DNA of 64,000 nucleotides from positions 1 through 64,000 of the forward strand of contig JANBPK010001050.1 of the NCBI GenBank assembly GCA_027579435.1, written 5' to 3'. The notes beneath the pieces are model-generated. The model worked only from the letters and a program-made list of their open reading frames with translations. It ran no database searches and was not told the DNA's origin. The position numbers were made by a program, and so were the translations under genes. This document shows, piece by piece, positions 1-9,894 of the stretch (position 1 is the first letter of the stretch; every line of letters starts with the position of its first letter). The DNA is from Candolleomyces eurysporus (taxonomy: Eukaryota > Basidiomycota > Agaricomycetes > Agaricales > Psathyrellaceae).

Positions 1-351
1 GGGCGGACGAGACCAACGACTGTAGCTCTCAATGTCGGGCGTTTNGGACTAGGAAAAGGTGAGTTTCAATCCGCTGGATAAATCTCTGCCAACGACTCAC
101 CGAAATCTCGTGCCTTATTTGCCAGGTCCAGTGCTAGAGGAGAATAGAAAACCGTTGAAGATGATGGGAGGAGAAGAGAACTGATGATGTGGCAGTTGCC
201 ACCAGCATGGCAAACGATTCCCACCGTGCAACATGGTGTGATGGGGACGTCTGAACGCTCGACTCACCACATTGGCTGTTGTCCAATTACTTGGCGGGCA
301 GATGTGTGTAAACAAGGGATTGTGAATTAGAGGTATGTTCTACATCTGTGC

Positions 352-1108
352 CTACAGCTCTAGCCCTCTCATAATCCTCTTTGCTTTAGTGTTATACATA
401 GGCTAGTGCAAATGACAATAAGCCGTCGTGAAAACCTGGAAATTGTTGGACGTACCGTGGCTTTGTGGCACCACAACCGAATCTTGGGCCCATCCACGAT
501 GTTGAGTGTGGGTTTTGCTTCAAGAATACTCTGAACACGCTCTAACATCCGTGCTCTTGGCTGGTAGAAGATACCAGCAAGGCAATTATCTTTGCCAGCG
601 CGCACAACCCATTCTGGTGCCGCGTCATCCGTTTCTAGGCCAACATAGTGGGCAAGTCCAATCCAGGGACTCTCTCCGCTGTCGACCACAAAGCCCGACT
701 GTGGCATGATGCACAGTCGAAGCTCCAGGTAATAGTCGTGTACAGGGAGGAATGGGCCACTGTCGTCGTCGTCCCGAACCTGCAAATATATTGTTCGTTG
801 GAGGAGCGTGGTACGAAGATTCAATAAACACTTACTTGGCGAATTCTGATGGTACATTCCAGGTCGTCGTTGATGCCGAGGATTGGGAAGTCCGCCAGGT
901 CCCCAATAGTAGGGGGCCCCATTTCGTTGCTTTTCATCGCCATGAGCCAGCGGTCAAATTCGTTGGGTAGATTGAACTGCTCAAGGCGGTATCTGGCGCG
1001 ATCTTCTGGAGTCCTGAGCTTTGGGCGCCGAGCAGCAAGCCCAGTATTCAGCGGGCGAGGATAAACTGGGCGGGGTCCGCGTTCGCGACAAAGGCAATGG
1101 CGATTCAT
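352..1108 (-). CDS. Hypothetical protein, three exons
   Basis: I do not recognise the family. The model has three exons: 1108-836, 779-456 and 402-352. The introns have clean GTAAGT and GTACGT donors and CAG/TAG acceptors, and all junctions are phase 0. The product is about 216 aa. The N-terminus is basic and proline/arginine-rich. A run of four aspartates follows the first splice junction, and the middle is a mixed alpha/beta-looking soluble segment (FVVDSGESPWIGLAHYVGLE). No signal peptide or membrane segment is visible. The start was chosen at the ATG closest to the well-ordered part; upstream in-frame codons lack an ATG context. It is divergent from the plus-strand gene at 1275 with about 165 bp between starts, so a shared promoter is likely. 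The last short exon is the least certain part. Confidence 0.5.
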
Positions 1109-1274
1109 GGTACTGGTAGAGTTTGCTGTACTGGAAGAAGGTGCGTAAGTTTGAGTGTGCGCGCGTGACAAATGGCTGACTACAGCTTGTAAGAAAGTCT
1201 GGATGATCGCCTTGGGTTCACTCGCCTTTATTTCCAAACTCCTTACTACTCGTTCCATCTATCCATCGTTCGTC

Positions 1275-2738
1275 ATGCCCGCCAATAGCAAATCCGCCGC
1301 TCAACCAAAGAAGACTGCACCAGATTGTGTAAAAGGGAAGAATACCTCAAATCGTGCTAAAGACAAAGCTCCCGCCAAGGCCAGAAAGAAGGTGGCCAAG
1401 GCAAAGCCTGCAAGCCCTGCTCAGGTTACGGCTCAGTCGCAGGCTGCGATTGACGATGCTCTAGATGAGCTATTGAGGAAGAACCCCGGTGCGCCACCTG
1501 TTTTTCTTTTTTTTTTGTACCGTGCTAAAGCTAGCTCAGTACGGCCAGGCTCTTCGACCGGCACTGTGGCATCCGGATCGTCCTCTGCAACTCCACCACC
1601 CATCTCGCCCAGCTCTCAGCCGTCCCCGCCCAGCTCTCAGCTGTCCCCNCCTAGCTCTCAGCCACCTTTGCCTAGTTCCAATGAAGGGGAGGCTGCCAGC
1701 GTCGACCTTCAGGCACTCTTGAACAGAATCCGCGAGCTTGAAGCGCGGACAAACTCCCAACCTTCCGAACCTGCAGGCAGTGAGCCATCGATAATGCCCT
1801 GAAATCCTGATTTCACTCCCTGATTTCATTTGTATTGCTGTTGTAGTGCCCCAACCAGAGATGGGAATCAAACGACCTGAGGGCGAAGCTGGGCGATCAG
1901 GCAAAGGCTCTCGTCCTGGTTTCAAGATTCATGAAGTCCTTGGTTTTGACAAAGGGAGCCGTAAATGGCTTGATGTTCTGGTATTCAACCCGCCGGTCTT
2001 TTTNGTTGTTGTTAACTGATGGTTATTAGGCAACTGGCCGTGCTGGGCTTGTCCGTCTTGAGCTCGATATAGATGTGACCTGGACGAAGCAGCCCAAGCG
2101 GAAGCTTTTCGCTTTAGCATCATACGTAAGTCTTGATTTGTCGTTGAGTGAGATCTCAGGTTTTTACATCTTGTAGATTGGGAGGAATCATCCCGATATC
2201 TTTCCACCTGGGCGATATCTAGATAACTGGGCAGAGGAAGAAGTTGGCCACCAGGCCTTTATCAATCGCCGACAATCCCGCCTCAAAGCAAAGCGTGGTG
2301 TCGCTACTGGTTCGCGCCGCCGCAAATCTTCAGCAACTTCTCGTTCTTCTCCGCCTCCAACTCCCAGCCCCACTTCGGATGAAGATGACGAAGACTTTCA
2401 AGACAGCGATGATTCCCAGAGTGGCGACGACTCCCAGAGCGGTGACGATTCCCAAAGCGATGACGATCCCCAGACCGGTGACAATGAAGAAGCGCGCCCT
2501 CCAACGGCAGCTGAGCTGAAGGAATTCCGGAAATTTCAGAGGAAGAAACTCCAAGGTATACTCCCTAGTTTGTATAAATGCTTTCGCTTTGTTGATGGTG
2601 TCTTACACAGGTCAGAAGCGCCCGCTTGAGGCTGATGGCACCGACGGCCCCAATCCCAAACGGCCCAAGCCTCGACCTATTTCCTTGAAGAAGCCGGCAA
2701 CAAGCGCCACCCACGGTGACACGGACAATGGCGCCTAA
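1275..2738 (+). CDS. Hypothetical nuclear-type low-complexity protein
   Basis: A multi-exon gene of unrecognised family. The first part is Lys/Ala-rich, then a Ser/Pro-rich stretch with imperfect PSSQ repeats (about 1600-1680) leads into a short helical segment (LQALLNRIRELEAR). A more ordered core follows across exons near 1842-1979, 2031-2126 and 2177-2555 (GFKIHEVLGFDKGSRKWLDV, then RAGLVRLELDIDVTW, then HPDIFPPGRYLDNWAEEE). The C-terminus is an acidic tail with four tandem copies of a (S/G)DDSQS-type unit (about 2400-2480), and a Lys/Pro-rich end is encoded after a last intron (2556-2611). Splice sites at these junctions keep one frame to the TAA at 2736. Ns at 1649 and 2004 fall in low-complexity sequence and an intron. 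The basic and acidic tracts suggest a nuclear protein, but that is inference. Confidence 0.55.
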
Positions 2739-3530
2739 TCGAACGTACATTGATGTCTATTAACTCATCGGTCGAGTCTCTTTACTATATCACCATTGCA
2801 GATTCTAGATTTACCCCGGTTGTTTGTATTCTTTTCTATTACCTAGCCTACTGTCGTTACCGGTACACTGACTTTTACTACACCTAAATGTATCTGTTCA
2901 TACCACGAAATATACCCAGATTCCCCATTTCCTTCACCCGGTCTTTCCATGTTCTATGCTTGCCGCCACCAATATCTATACCCGGCCTCCCAATAAATTA
3001 CCTGGAAGCTCCAGAAACTCATCGCAGTGAGATCGGGAGAAATACCATGAAATACCAGGGATGTCTCTTCATTGTAACAGGTATTCTACCTGGCGCGGTC
3101 AGAATACGGATGCCGGGTGTGCGATACAAAACCCAGGTCGACGACCTGGCCTGGCCGGAGAGCGAACTCCTGGCAGTGCCAGGTGCTCCCCGAGAGCAAC
3201 ACCTTCCTCAACCGGGCGAACGACCTGGGTCAGTCGGGGACCGAGGACCGGGTGTTACACCCATGGGGGAAGTTTGCAGTGGTTGCTCCGTCGAACGCCG
3301 GACGTTACTCTGACCAATTGTCACGGAGTGCCATCACACCATCAAGACCTCGAACACCCCTTCAAAATGACCTCATTTTGCCAAACGCGGCAAGAATTTA
3401 GACCTTGTCCTCTGGGCCAACGGTAGTGGGGACACGAAGAGGAGGGCCGGTAGTGGGATATCCTGTCTGTTCTTGAAAGTAAACTCTTCTGAGCCATTAC
3501 TCGAGCCCGTTCAAGTTGACGGTCCACAAG
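2739..3530. other. Intergenic, no gene supported
   Basis: Open frames here are short, overlap on both strands and lack splice logic. The stretch 3040-3430 is GC-richer with CCTGG-rich words (for example CCAGGTCGACGACCTGGCCTGG), which looks like an old repeat or retroelement fragment. I found no paired long terminal repeat, poly-A or coding remnant to prove it. Confidence 0.3.
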
Positions 3531-3532
3531 TC

Positions 3533-3768
3533 AAGCGAATATGGAAGCGGAGGAGGATAGGCTGCCGAAGAGCGAGGTTCTGGCTCGGACTTCGTGTGTA
3601 CTCATACACTCCCTCCTAGAATGACGTTCCTTGCTGGTAGTCGAGTGTGTATAGAAGATAAATTGGCAGTTGGGTGGGATAGTGCAGCCTCCTACTGAGG
3701 AAGAGCAATCGGATGAAGATGACAAGAGGCTTTAGCTGGCGCTCAAAGTGAGTTTGGCGAAGTAATGG
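3533..3768 (+). pseudogene. Cytochrome P450 relic (two fused exon remnants)
   Basis: Two pieces of a P450 like the three intact copies downstream. About 3533-3605 matches the exon before the I-helix (ANMEAEEDRLP followed by a version of ELLAQIS), as at 8078 in the plus-strand P450. About 3655-3768 matches the last exon (WQ..G.VQP.TEE.QS, then KVSLAK and stop). Everything between is missing: the oxygen-binding AAMDTT motif, ExxR, PERW and the heme Cys loop. The last-exon remnant also has an in-frame TAG before its natural end. This is a dead internal-deletion copy, and it shows that the P450 family once extended to the left of the SLOG-like gene. Confidence 0.7.
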
Positions 3769-3809
3769 TTTTGGGAGTCGTATTTACATGAATGGTGACC
3801 TTGCGTTCT

Positions 3810-4766
3810 TCAAACACCCCCCTGTGCTGATACATTGGGAACAACCAATCCCACTCCATTCCTCCTCCGGATTTCATTCTTTTCAGTCCCGCTCACCCTC
3901 CTTCTATACCTCGCCCCATACAAAACTCGACATTCCTCTTCTGTCCGGTACCGTAAAATGTCATAATGCGAGTCCCGAGTCATTGCCTCGTCTCGTTCTG
4001 TATGGCTCCCGTGAGTGACAACAGTGACGTTGCCGCCCATCCTTTCCAGCTTTTTAATCAGAGGTGAGTGGCGTAGCTTGGGTATGCGGGATTCCTTGGG
4101 GTTGAGGTATAATGTGATTCTTGAAGCCACATTGCTGCGACTAAAAGTATCTCCCGAGGACCCGGCGGCTGGTTGTTCGTAGGAGAGCAAAAATTCCAAT
4201 GCCATGGAGTCTATGCCCCTCGAAGGTCCTATGATGAAGTGGTGACCTGCTTTGAGGGCTGAGAGGATATGGGGTACGTAGTGCTGTTGGAAGTATGTGG
4301 AGTCGGCTTCGAGGGGACCTGAGATGAATGCAATGAGCGGTGTCGCTGTAACTTGAGGTGCTATTACTGTGTCTGTTGTCGAATTTGGATTGGCTAGAGT
4401 GACGGGGGGTGTCCAAGAGCTTTCAGCCCTGGGGATCGAGTCAGAGGCGTATGCAGTAGCCACGGCACCAACGGGACTTGAGAGGTTATGAGTGGACCGT
4501 TCGGGTACTACTTTTCCACTGGTCGTAGCAGGCTGAGGATTTCGAGCGCTGGCATTGTCAGTCGTGGCGCTCCTAGCAGAGGTCATGGTGGTGGTATTAG
4601 CCCCTTTCCAGGCATTCACCCTCGCTGAGTTGTTCCAAGCATTCGGGCGCTGGGAAGCTTGGTTCGACATTTGTGCAGAGATTTTCAACGTACTACCAGG
4701 CAAAGCGGGGAGTCGAGAACAGGCTTTGTTGAAGTGAAAAAGACGGTAGCTTGAGGCTGGTGGCAT
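3810..4766 (-). CDS. SLOG/Rossmann-like hypothetical protein
   Basis: A single-exon 318-aa open frame with an ATG at 4766; a second ATG at 4670 (MSNQASQ) is an equally plausible start. Residues 1-140 are low-complexity (Asn, Ser, Thr, Ala) and probably disordered. From about residue 140 the protein is ordered: LIAFISGPLEADSTYF, then HHFIIGPSRGIDSMALEFLL, then SRITLYLNP, then GGNVTVVTHGSHTERDEAM, then a basic C-terminal part with YGARYRRR. The order strand, glycine-rich turn, GPSxGID helix, second strand and acidic helix resembles nucleotide-binding Rossmannoid SLOG-type domains (DprA/LOG-like). The resemblance is by eye only; no catalytic signature such as the PGGxGT of LOG enzymes is present. 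It lies between the P450 relic and tRNA-Gly, transcribed opposite to both the relic and P450 copy 1. Confidence 0.55.
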   Translation of the reverse strand: MPPASSYRLFHFNKACSRLPALPGSTLKISAQMSNQASQRPNAWNNSARVNAWKGANTTTMTSARSATTDNASARNPQPATTSGKVVPERSTHNLSSPVGAVATAYASDSIPRAESSWTPPVTLANPNSTTDTVIAPQVTATPLIAFISGPLEADSTYFQQHYVPHILSALKAGHHFIIGPSRGIDSMALEFLLSYEQPAAGSSGDTFSRSNVASRITLYLNPKESRIPKLRHSPLIKKLERMGGNVTVVTHGSHTERDEAMTRDSHYDILRYRTEEECRVLYGARYRRRVSGTEKNEIRRRNGVGLVVPNVSAQGGV

Positions 4767-5003
4767 TTAATCGTCTGGTTGAAAACCGCCTGAGAGTCAG
4801 CGAGTGCGCTGGCAGATATATCGAGTCATATTGTCCCTCGCCGTTGTCCTCGGTGATGATCGTGGTAGACATGCATCAGTAACTTACTCGATGATCAGAG
4901 TCAATGGGGAGAAAGCAGAAACAGAGGCAGAGGCGAAGATACGGTCCGCTTTGGATGCTTTGGATGGTAGAATTGAGGTAAAAATGAACATGCTGCGGTT
5001 TCA

Positions 5004-5075
5004 TACACCGAACGGGAATCGAACCCGTGCCGCTTGCTTGGAAGGCAAGCATGATAACCACTTCACCATCGGTGT
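5004..5075 (-). tRNA. tRNA-Gly(TCC)
   Basis: Read on the minus strand, the 7-bp acceptor stem ACACCGA pairs with TCGGTGT. The anticodon stem GCTTGC/GCAAGC encloses the loop CTTCCAA, giving anticodon TCC. The T arm contains GGTTCGATTCC. The gene is 72 nt including the discriminator, with no intron. An identical gene lies at 9282-9353 in the same orientation, so the two bracket P450 copy 1. Confidence 0.93.
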
Positions 5076-6483
5076 GACATTTGCTTATCTTCACCGTACA
5101 CCGTACGGTTCGGTGGAGCCTTGCCAGCGATGATGACATGGGGACATTGTAAAATCATATCTTCTCTGCAACTACTTCAGCCGTAGCTACAAAGATCTGA
5201 CGAAGGTAGATCCTTGGTTTCTCATTTGAGCCACTAGTCGGTGACTTAATTAGCCAATCAAATAGCCATCGTCATGGACGAGCGCCAGGGATTTTAGATG
5301 AGCTCAATACATTTGCATCGCCTCAGAAGAGGCTGATCGCCGAGAGAGCAACGTATCGAAGGCCATGCCTGGGTCCCAAAGTGTCCGACTCGGACTACAG
5401 CCGATCATACAACTGCGCCACGAGGCCCTGTTTTGTGCTTCTCGAAGGGTTGCCGTCAAGACGCGTCTGTGTTGGTGGTGGGCGGCACGGAAAGTTATTA
5501 CTTGGCCTGTGTCACTTTATACTATCTTAGCACTGGGTTACTTGATGCACCTGGTTATGTCCCCAGACCGTCAATTAGCCACGCCAGGAGTCAAGGAATG
5601 TGTTCGGTTGACAAGGCAGGGACATGGGATTTGTTCCCTCGAAATCTTGATTGAACGTCTACCACCCCATGTGCACACCCCACCGTTTATATCAGTGCCA
5701 ACACCAGAACAAGTCAAAGGACATGATAGACGTATCAGCAAAATTGCGATGTCATCTCGCCCACTCGCCATTGAAGCGCTCCGCCACGTCCGTCTCAAAT
5801 CGCGGACCAAGAAATTGCCGGTTCTGCACACAAGAGATTGAACGCCCAAACAGCTCGAGTGCTCGGCACTCCCAGATATGGTGGATCTTAGGCATGCGTT
5901 TACAAGAGAACTTGCAGAGACGTGCGGCGGCGTAACAATGAGGTCCTCGCCGTGGTAGACGAGTACCTTACTGTATCTACACCTTGAACACAAGAGAGAG
6001 GATAAACAGGTACTCTCCAGCCAAACACATCAACTGATAACGACCGTGCATCGGATTCCTCGCCTCACCTGCTCCTGCAGGAGACTTCTGGGAGGGGTCT
6101 GGCTAGATCATCTCCCAGACAGTCGCCGGCAGGCCCGCCATCGTGTGTGTGTGGTGTGTGTAGGTTCAAGGTCGGAACAGGTCGCTTAACCTGACCACCG
6201 GCCCCGAGGTTGACTATCAGAGGATTCCGGCCCATAAACCCAGACTGACCATGAACGCACACACATACACACACAGTGAGATCGGTCACAGCTTAATCAA
6301 GGAAGTACGTGATCAAATGCTTCTACCGTTCCATTTATCCGCTTACATTCTTGTTCACATCTGTTGCATTCCGCAGTGATCCTTTTGGATGACTACCAGG
6401 TATGTTACTGAGGACTGACTGAAGAAGCAAATACGTCAGACAATCATTTGAATTGACCCTTTGACATACATACGGAAGACTTG
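5076..6483. other. Intergenic, no gene supported
   Basis: About 1.4 kb with short overlapping frames on both strands (largest about 140-160 codons near 5365-5993) and no convincing splice pattern or recognisable domain. It holds two GT/CA-rich microsatellite patches near 6141-6160 and 6258-6276. The right part holds the promoter of P450 copy 1. Confidence 0.35.
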
Positions 6484-6490
6484 TATAAAG
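6484..6490 (+). promoter_or_regulatory. TATA-like box of P450 copy 1
   Basis: TATAAAG lies about 60 bp upstream of the ATG at 6550. The other two P450 genes have AT-rich TATA-type elements at nearly the same distance, which supports a core promoter role. Confidence 0.45.
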
Positions 6491-6549
6491 ATCCCCGCGA
6501 TGCCGCTGATATACCCCAAATCCCTTCCCTGCCTACCAGAGAAGACACA

Positions 6550-9108
6550 ATGCTTTCTCAGGTATCCCGCTACCTGCTTATCCCCCTTGCGACGTGGCTC
6601 GTATGGCGCATCTCGAGACGCCTGCTGTACAAGAATCCTATGTCCTTAATTCCTGGACCAGTTCCTTCGTCCTGGTGGGCGGGTCAGTTTTTGTCGATCG
6701 ACCCTCTCTGAGCTACCGTGACGCATTCCCTTTAGGTGATCTTTTTAACCTCATAGGCGTTGGTTCATCACCAAGAGAATGGCATGACAATGTCATCTCG
6801 AAATGTATGTGTTCGAAGCAATCCGGTTTTGATATTCTTCAAGTCTGATGAGCTCGACTTTAGATCCTGGGCTATTCAAATTCACCGCAATTTTTGGGGT
6901 AGGTCCTCGACTAGTGCGATCTGACCACTCTTGAACGTTGCGTGCCTATCCAGGAGCGTGTGTTGTTCGTTTACGACCCCAAAGCACTCCACCACATTAT
7001 CATCAAGGTGCGCAAAATGACTTAGTCCCCTCTATATCCTCTGGTGACAACTTGAGGACACTACAGGATCAAAATATCTATGAAGAAGATTCAGAATTCA
7101 TTCGGTGCGTTGTTGAGCACTTCTCTGCTATAAGCGCTTGTCATAACGCGGCTCGCCAGAGTAAACAAAGCGTTATTTGGATCGGGTCTGCTTTCAACGT
7201 TAGGTGCGCCATGGCCTTATCATCGCTTCTTCCAGAGAGTTTGACTTCACTTCCAGGAGAGCAGCATCGTAAGCAACGGAAGATATTGAACCCTGTGTTC
7301 TCCATTGCGCATATGCGAGAAATGGGTGCGTGACTTCGCGATCTCCGAAATGTCCTCAACGTACTAAAGGTCAAAATCAACAAGTCCCTATCTTCTACGA
7401 CGTCGTTCATAGGGTAAGTTGATTCGTATGTCGTCAGACTCCTTGCAATACAGCTGACACGTCCTTGGCGCTTAGCTTCAGGACAGTCTGGCAAAGCAGG
7501 TTTCCGATGGAGAGAAGGAAGTAAGTCCTATGTCGCATCGTTCAAGATTGGCGACATTATCGCTAACGCAATTCCGAACTCAGATAGACGCTCTTTCATG
7601 GACGACTCGCACTGCTTTAGAGCTTATCGGCCAGAGTGGGTTTGGATACTCGTTTGACTCTTTAGAGAAAGGAGCGCCAGAGCACCCATTCTTCTCGAGC
7701 CTGCAAAATCTAGGGTACGTTCTCCATTTCAATACCTCGAAATGGTGGGTGACAACTCGACGATCAGCGGAACTGTTTTCAGCGGCCCTCTTGCTATCGC
7801 TCGACTGCTTGTTTATCGTTTCGTCGAAAACATCGGATCGCCAAAATTCCGGCGAACTGTGGTCAATCTCATTCCATGGGGAGTATTACATCAAGCCAGG
7901 GACATGGTGGATGCCATGCATAACACGTCGGTTGAGATCTTTGAGAATACAAAAAAGTCCTTGAAAGAGGGCGGCGACTTGTCAGCCAGGAATGGCCGCG
8001 GAAAAGATATTATGAGCGTTCTTGGTTCGTGATTTTGATTTATCCTTCTCATTTTCACTGACACTGTTGTTAGTCAAAGCGAATATGGCGGCCTCGGAAG
8101 AGGATAGGCTACCAGATGATGAGCTCCTGGCTCAGATTTCGTGCGCATTCCCTGCCTTTCCGCTCACCCGTTGACCTAACTCATGATATTGAATCGTGCT
8201 TAGAACACTCACTTTCGCGGCTATGGACACCACCTCGAACTCAATAGCCAGAATTCTCCACCTCTTAAGCACGCACCCGGAAGCTCAAGAAAGACTCAGG
8301 AAAGAAATACTTGACGCCCACGAAGAGCATGGCGGTGATTTGGATTACGACGCGTTGACCTCTTTGCCCTACTTGGACGCGGTCTGCCGGGAGACGCTCA
8401 GGCTGTAAGCTGTTGCTCATCTCATCCTATCATTGTCGTCTCATGTTCTAATTTTCCATCTCAGGTACGCGACCGTACCTATGCTGGGGAGAGAGTATGC
8501 TATGTTATTTCTTATTTTTGGTTCCCAGAACTGATATTTCGCCAGTGCAAAGAAAGATATGATCCTGCCTTTATCCAGATCCATCACCCTTACCGACGGC
8601 AGGGTAGTGAACGAAATCTTCGTCCCGAAGGATACCAAGATTTTCATGTCACTCCTTGGATGCAACATCGATCCTGAGCTCTGGGGTCCCGACGCTGACG
8701 AGTGGAAACCCGAGAGGTGGCTGTCTCCTCTTCCAGAGAGAGTCACAGATGCCCGCATTCCAGGGGTATACTCCAATTTGTGAGTATGATTTCTGAGCTA
8801 GAACCCAACGCTTTCTTAGAGTGCCTCTGATGTAGGATGACCTTCCTTGGAGGTGGCCGTGCATGTATCGGATTCAAATTCTCCCAACTTGAGATGAGTA
8901 AGTCGCTGGTAGATTCTATGGGAACTCGCCACTGATGATTGGCGCACAGAGGTCGTTTTNGTGTCTCCTTTTGGAAAAGTTTAGGTTCTCTCCAACTGGC
9001 CAAAAAATTGTCTGGCAATGGAATGGCGTTGTACAGCCCATCACGGAGGAAGCGCGGTCCAAGGGTGATAGGAAACCTCAGCTGCCGATGAAGATGAGTC
9101 TGGTTTGA
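6550..9108 (+). CDS. Cytochrome P450 monooxygenase, copy 1
   Basis: Heme-thiolate monooxygenase, predicted to sit in the ER membrane. The N-terminus has a hydrophobic anchor (residues about 5-20) and a proline hinge (PGPVPSSW). About sixteen exons: 6550-6682, 6736-6810, 6864-6898, 6954-7007, 7067-7104, 7160-7203, 7257-7325, 7370-7413, 7476-7520, then from 7584 onward. The I-helix reads TFAAMDTTS (8207-8240), the K-helix ETLRL is the ExxR motif (near 8390), WKPERW is the PERF-type motif (near 8703), and the heme loop is FLGGGRACIG (near 8841). The last exon reads in frame to TGA at 9106 only if the N at 8960, which follows a T run, is treated as surplus. The closest relatives seen are copies 2 and 3. 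The CYP family and substrate cannot be assigned from sequence alone. It is bracketed by two identical tRNA-Gly genes. Confidence 0.88.
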
Positions 9109-9281
9109 TGTTCCGTCTGGTACCGCCGGACTCAGGAATCAGGAATTCTTTGGCCCTGTCACTGCAACATCTAATTGAAATGTTCCCCGTATTAATATTG
9201 ATTTCTAATACACTGCTCCCCGATATAAGAGCGCGAACTATGAGGAAGTGGAGAGTTCGAATTGCAAAATGAACAAAAGAA

Positions 9282-9353
9282 TACACCGAACGGGAATCGA
9301 ACCCGTGCCGCTTGCTTGGAAGGCAAGCATGATAACCACTTCACCATCGGTGT
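9282..9353 (-). tRNA. tRNA-Gly(TCC), second copy
   Basis: The sequence is identical over all 72 nt to the tRNA-Gly at 5004-5075: same acceptor stem, CTTCCAA anticodon loop and T arm. The flanks are unrelated, so the duplication is confined to the tRNA or is old outside it. Confidence 0.93.
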
Positions 9354-9894
9354 AGATGTCTTAAAGGAGCGTCGTGCATATACATCATACTACCAACTCG
9401 GTATTCCTTCAAAGCGCGCAGTTACCGTAGGCCCGGGCCACCTATGTAGCGCAGTCAGTTTGCAGAATGCTAGTCCTGAATAACAAGCGCAGCTCTTTCA
9501 GCTCGCTTATTAAGGTGTTAGAAGACCTGTCCCACACGCCCGCAAACTGGCACGGTAGTGTTAGGACTGACTGCGAGGAAATAACTGTCAATGTTCATAC
9601 ATTGGAGCGCGTGTCACGGTAGCACAGATCTGAAGTCATGCTACGCAAAGCTCACTTTGAGCGGCAAGGCAAGGCTCTTGTCTCCCTCGGGTGACATTTG
9701 GGCCTCCTATGGCAAGAGGCCAAAGGTATTTCGAGAACCGATGTCGGGATTCCAATGTGAACGGCCCCCTGCCAAAGGTATATTCTATACCATCTCGCCA
9801 CGAAGTTTCTGTGTAGTCGCCTTCGCCGCGTTCAGATTTTTTTTTGGCAAATAAACCTTGTATTTTACCTTGTACATATCGACCTCAAATTCAA
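9354..9894. repeat. Spacer with duplicated P450 3' flank
   Basis: No gene is supported. Positions about 9720-9894 match about 13560-13748 (GGTATTTCGAGA, then TATACCATCTCGCC, then ATAAACCTTG, then CATATCGAC). These are the sequences just downstream of the stop codons of P450 copies 2 and 3. The duplication that made these two genes therefore carried at least 175 bp of 3' flank. Confidence 0.65.

Noticed and set aside
5365..5993. Overlapping 140-158-codon open frames on both strands
   Set aside because: They shadow each other, have no splice sites or recognised motifs, and no homologous segment elsewhere in the window.
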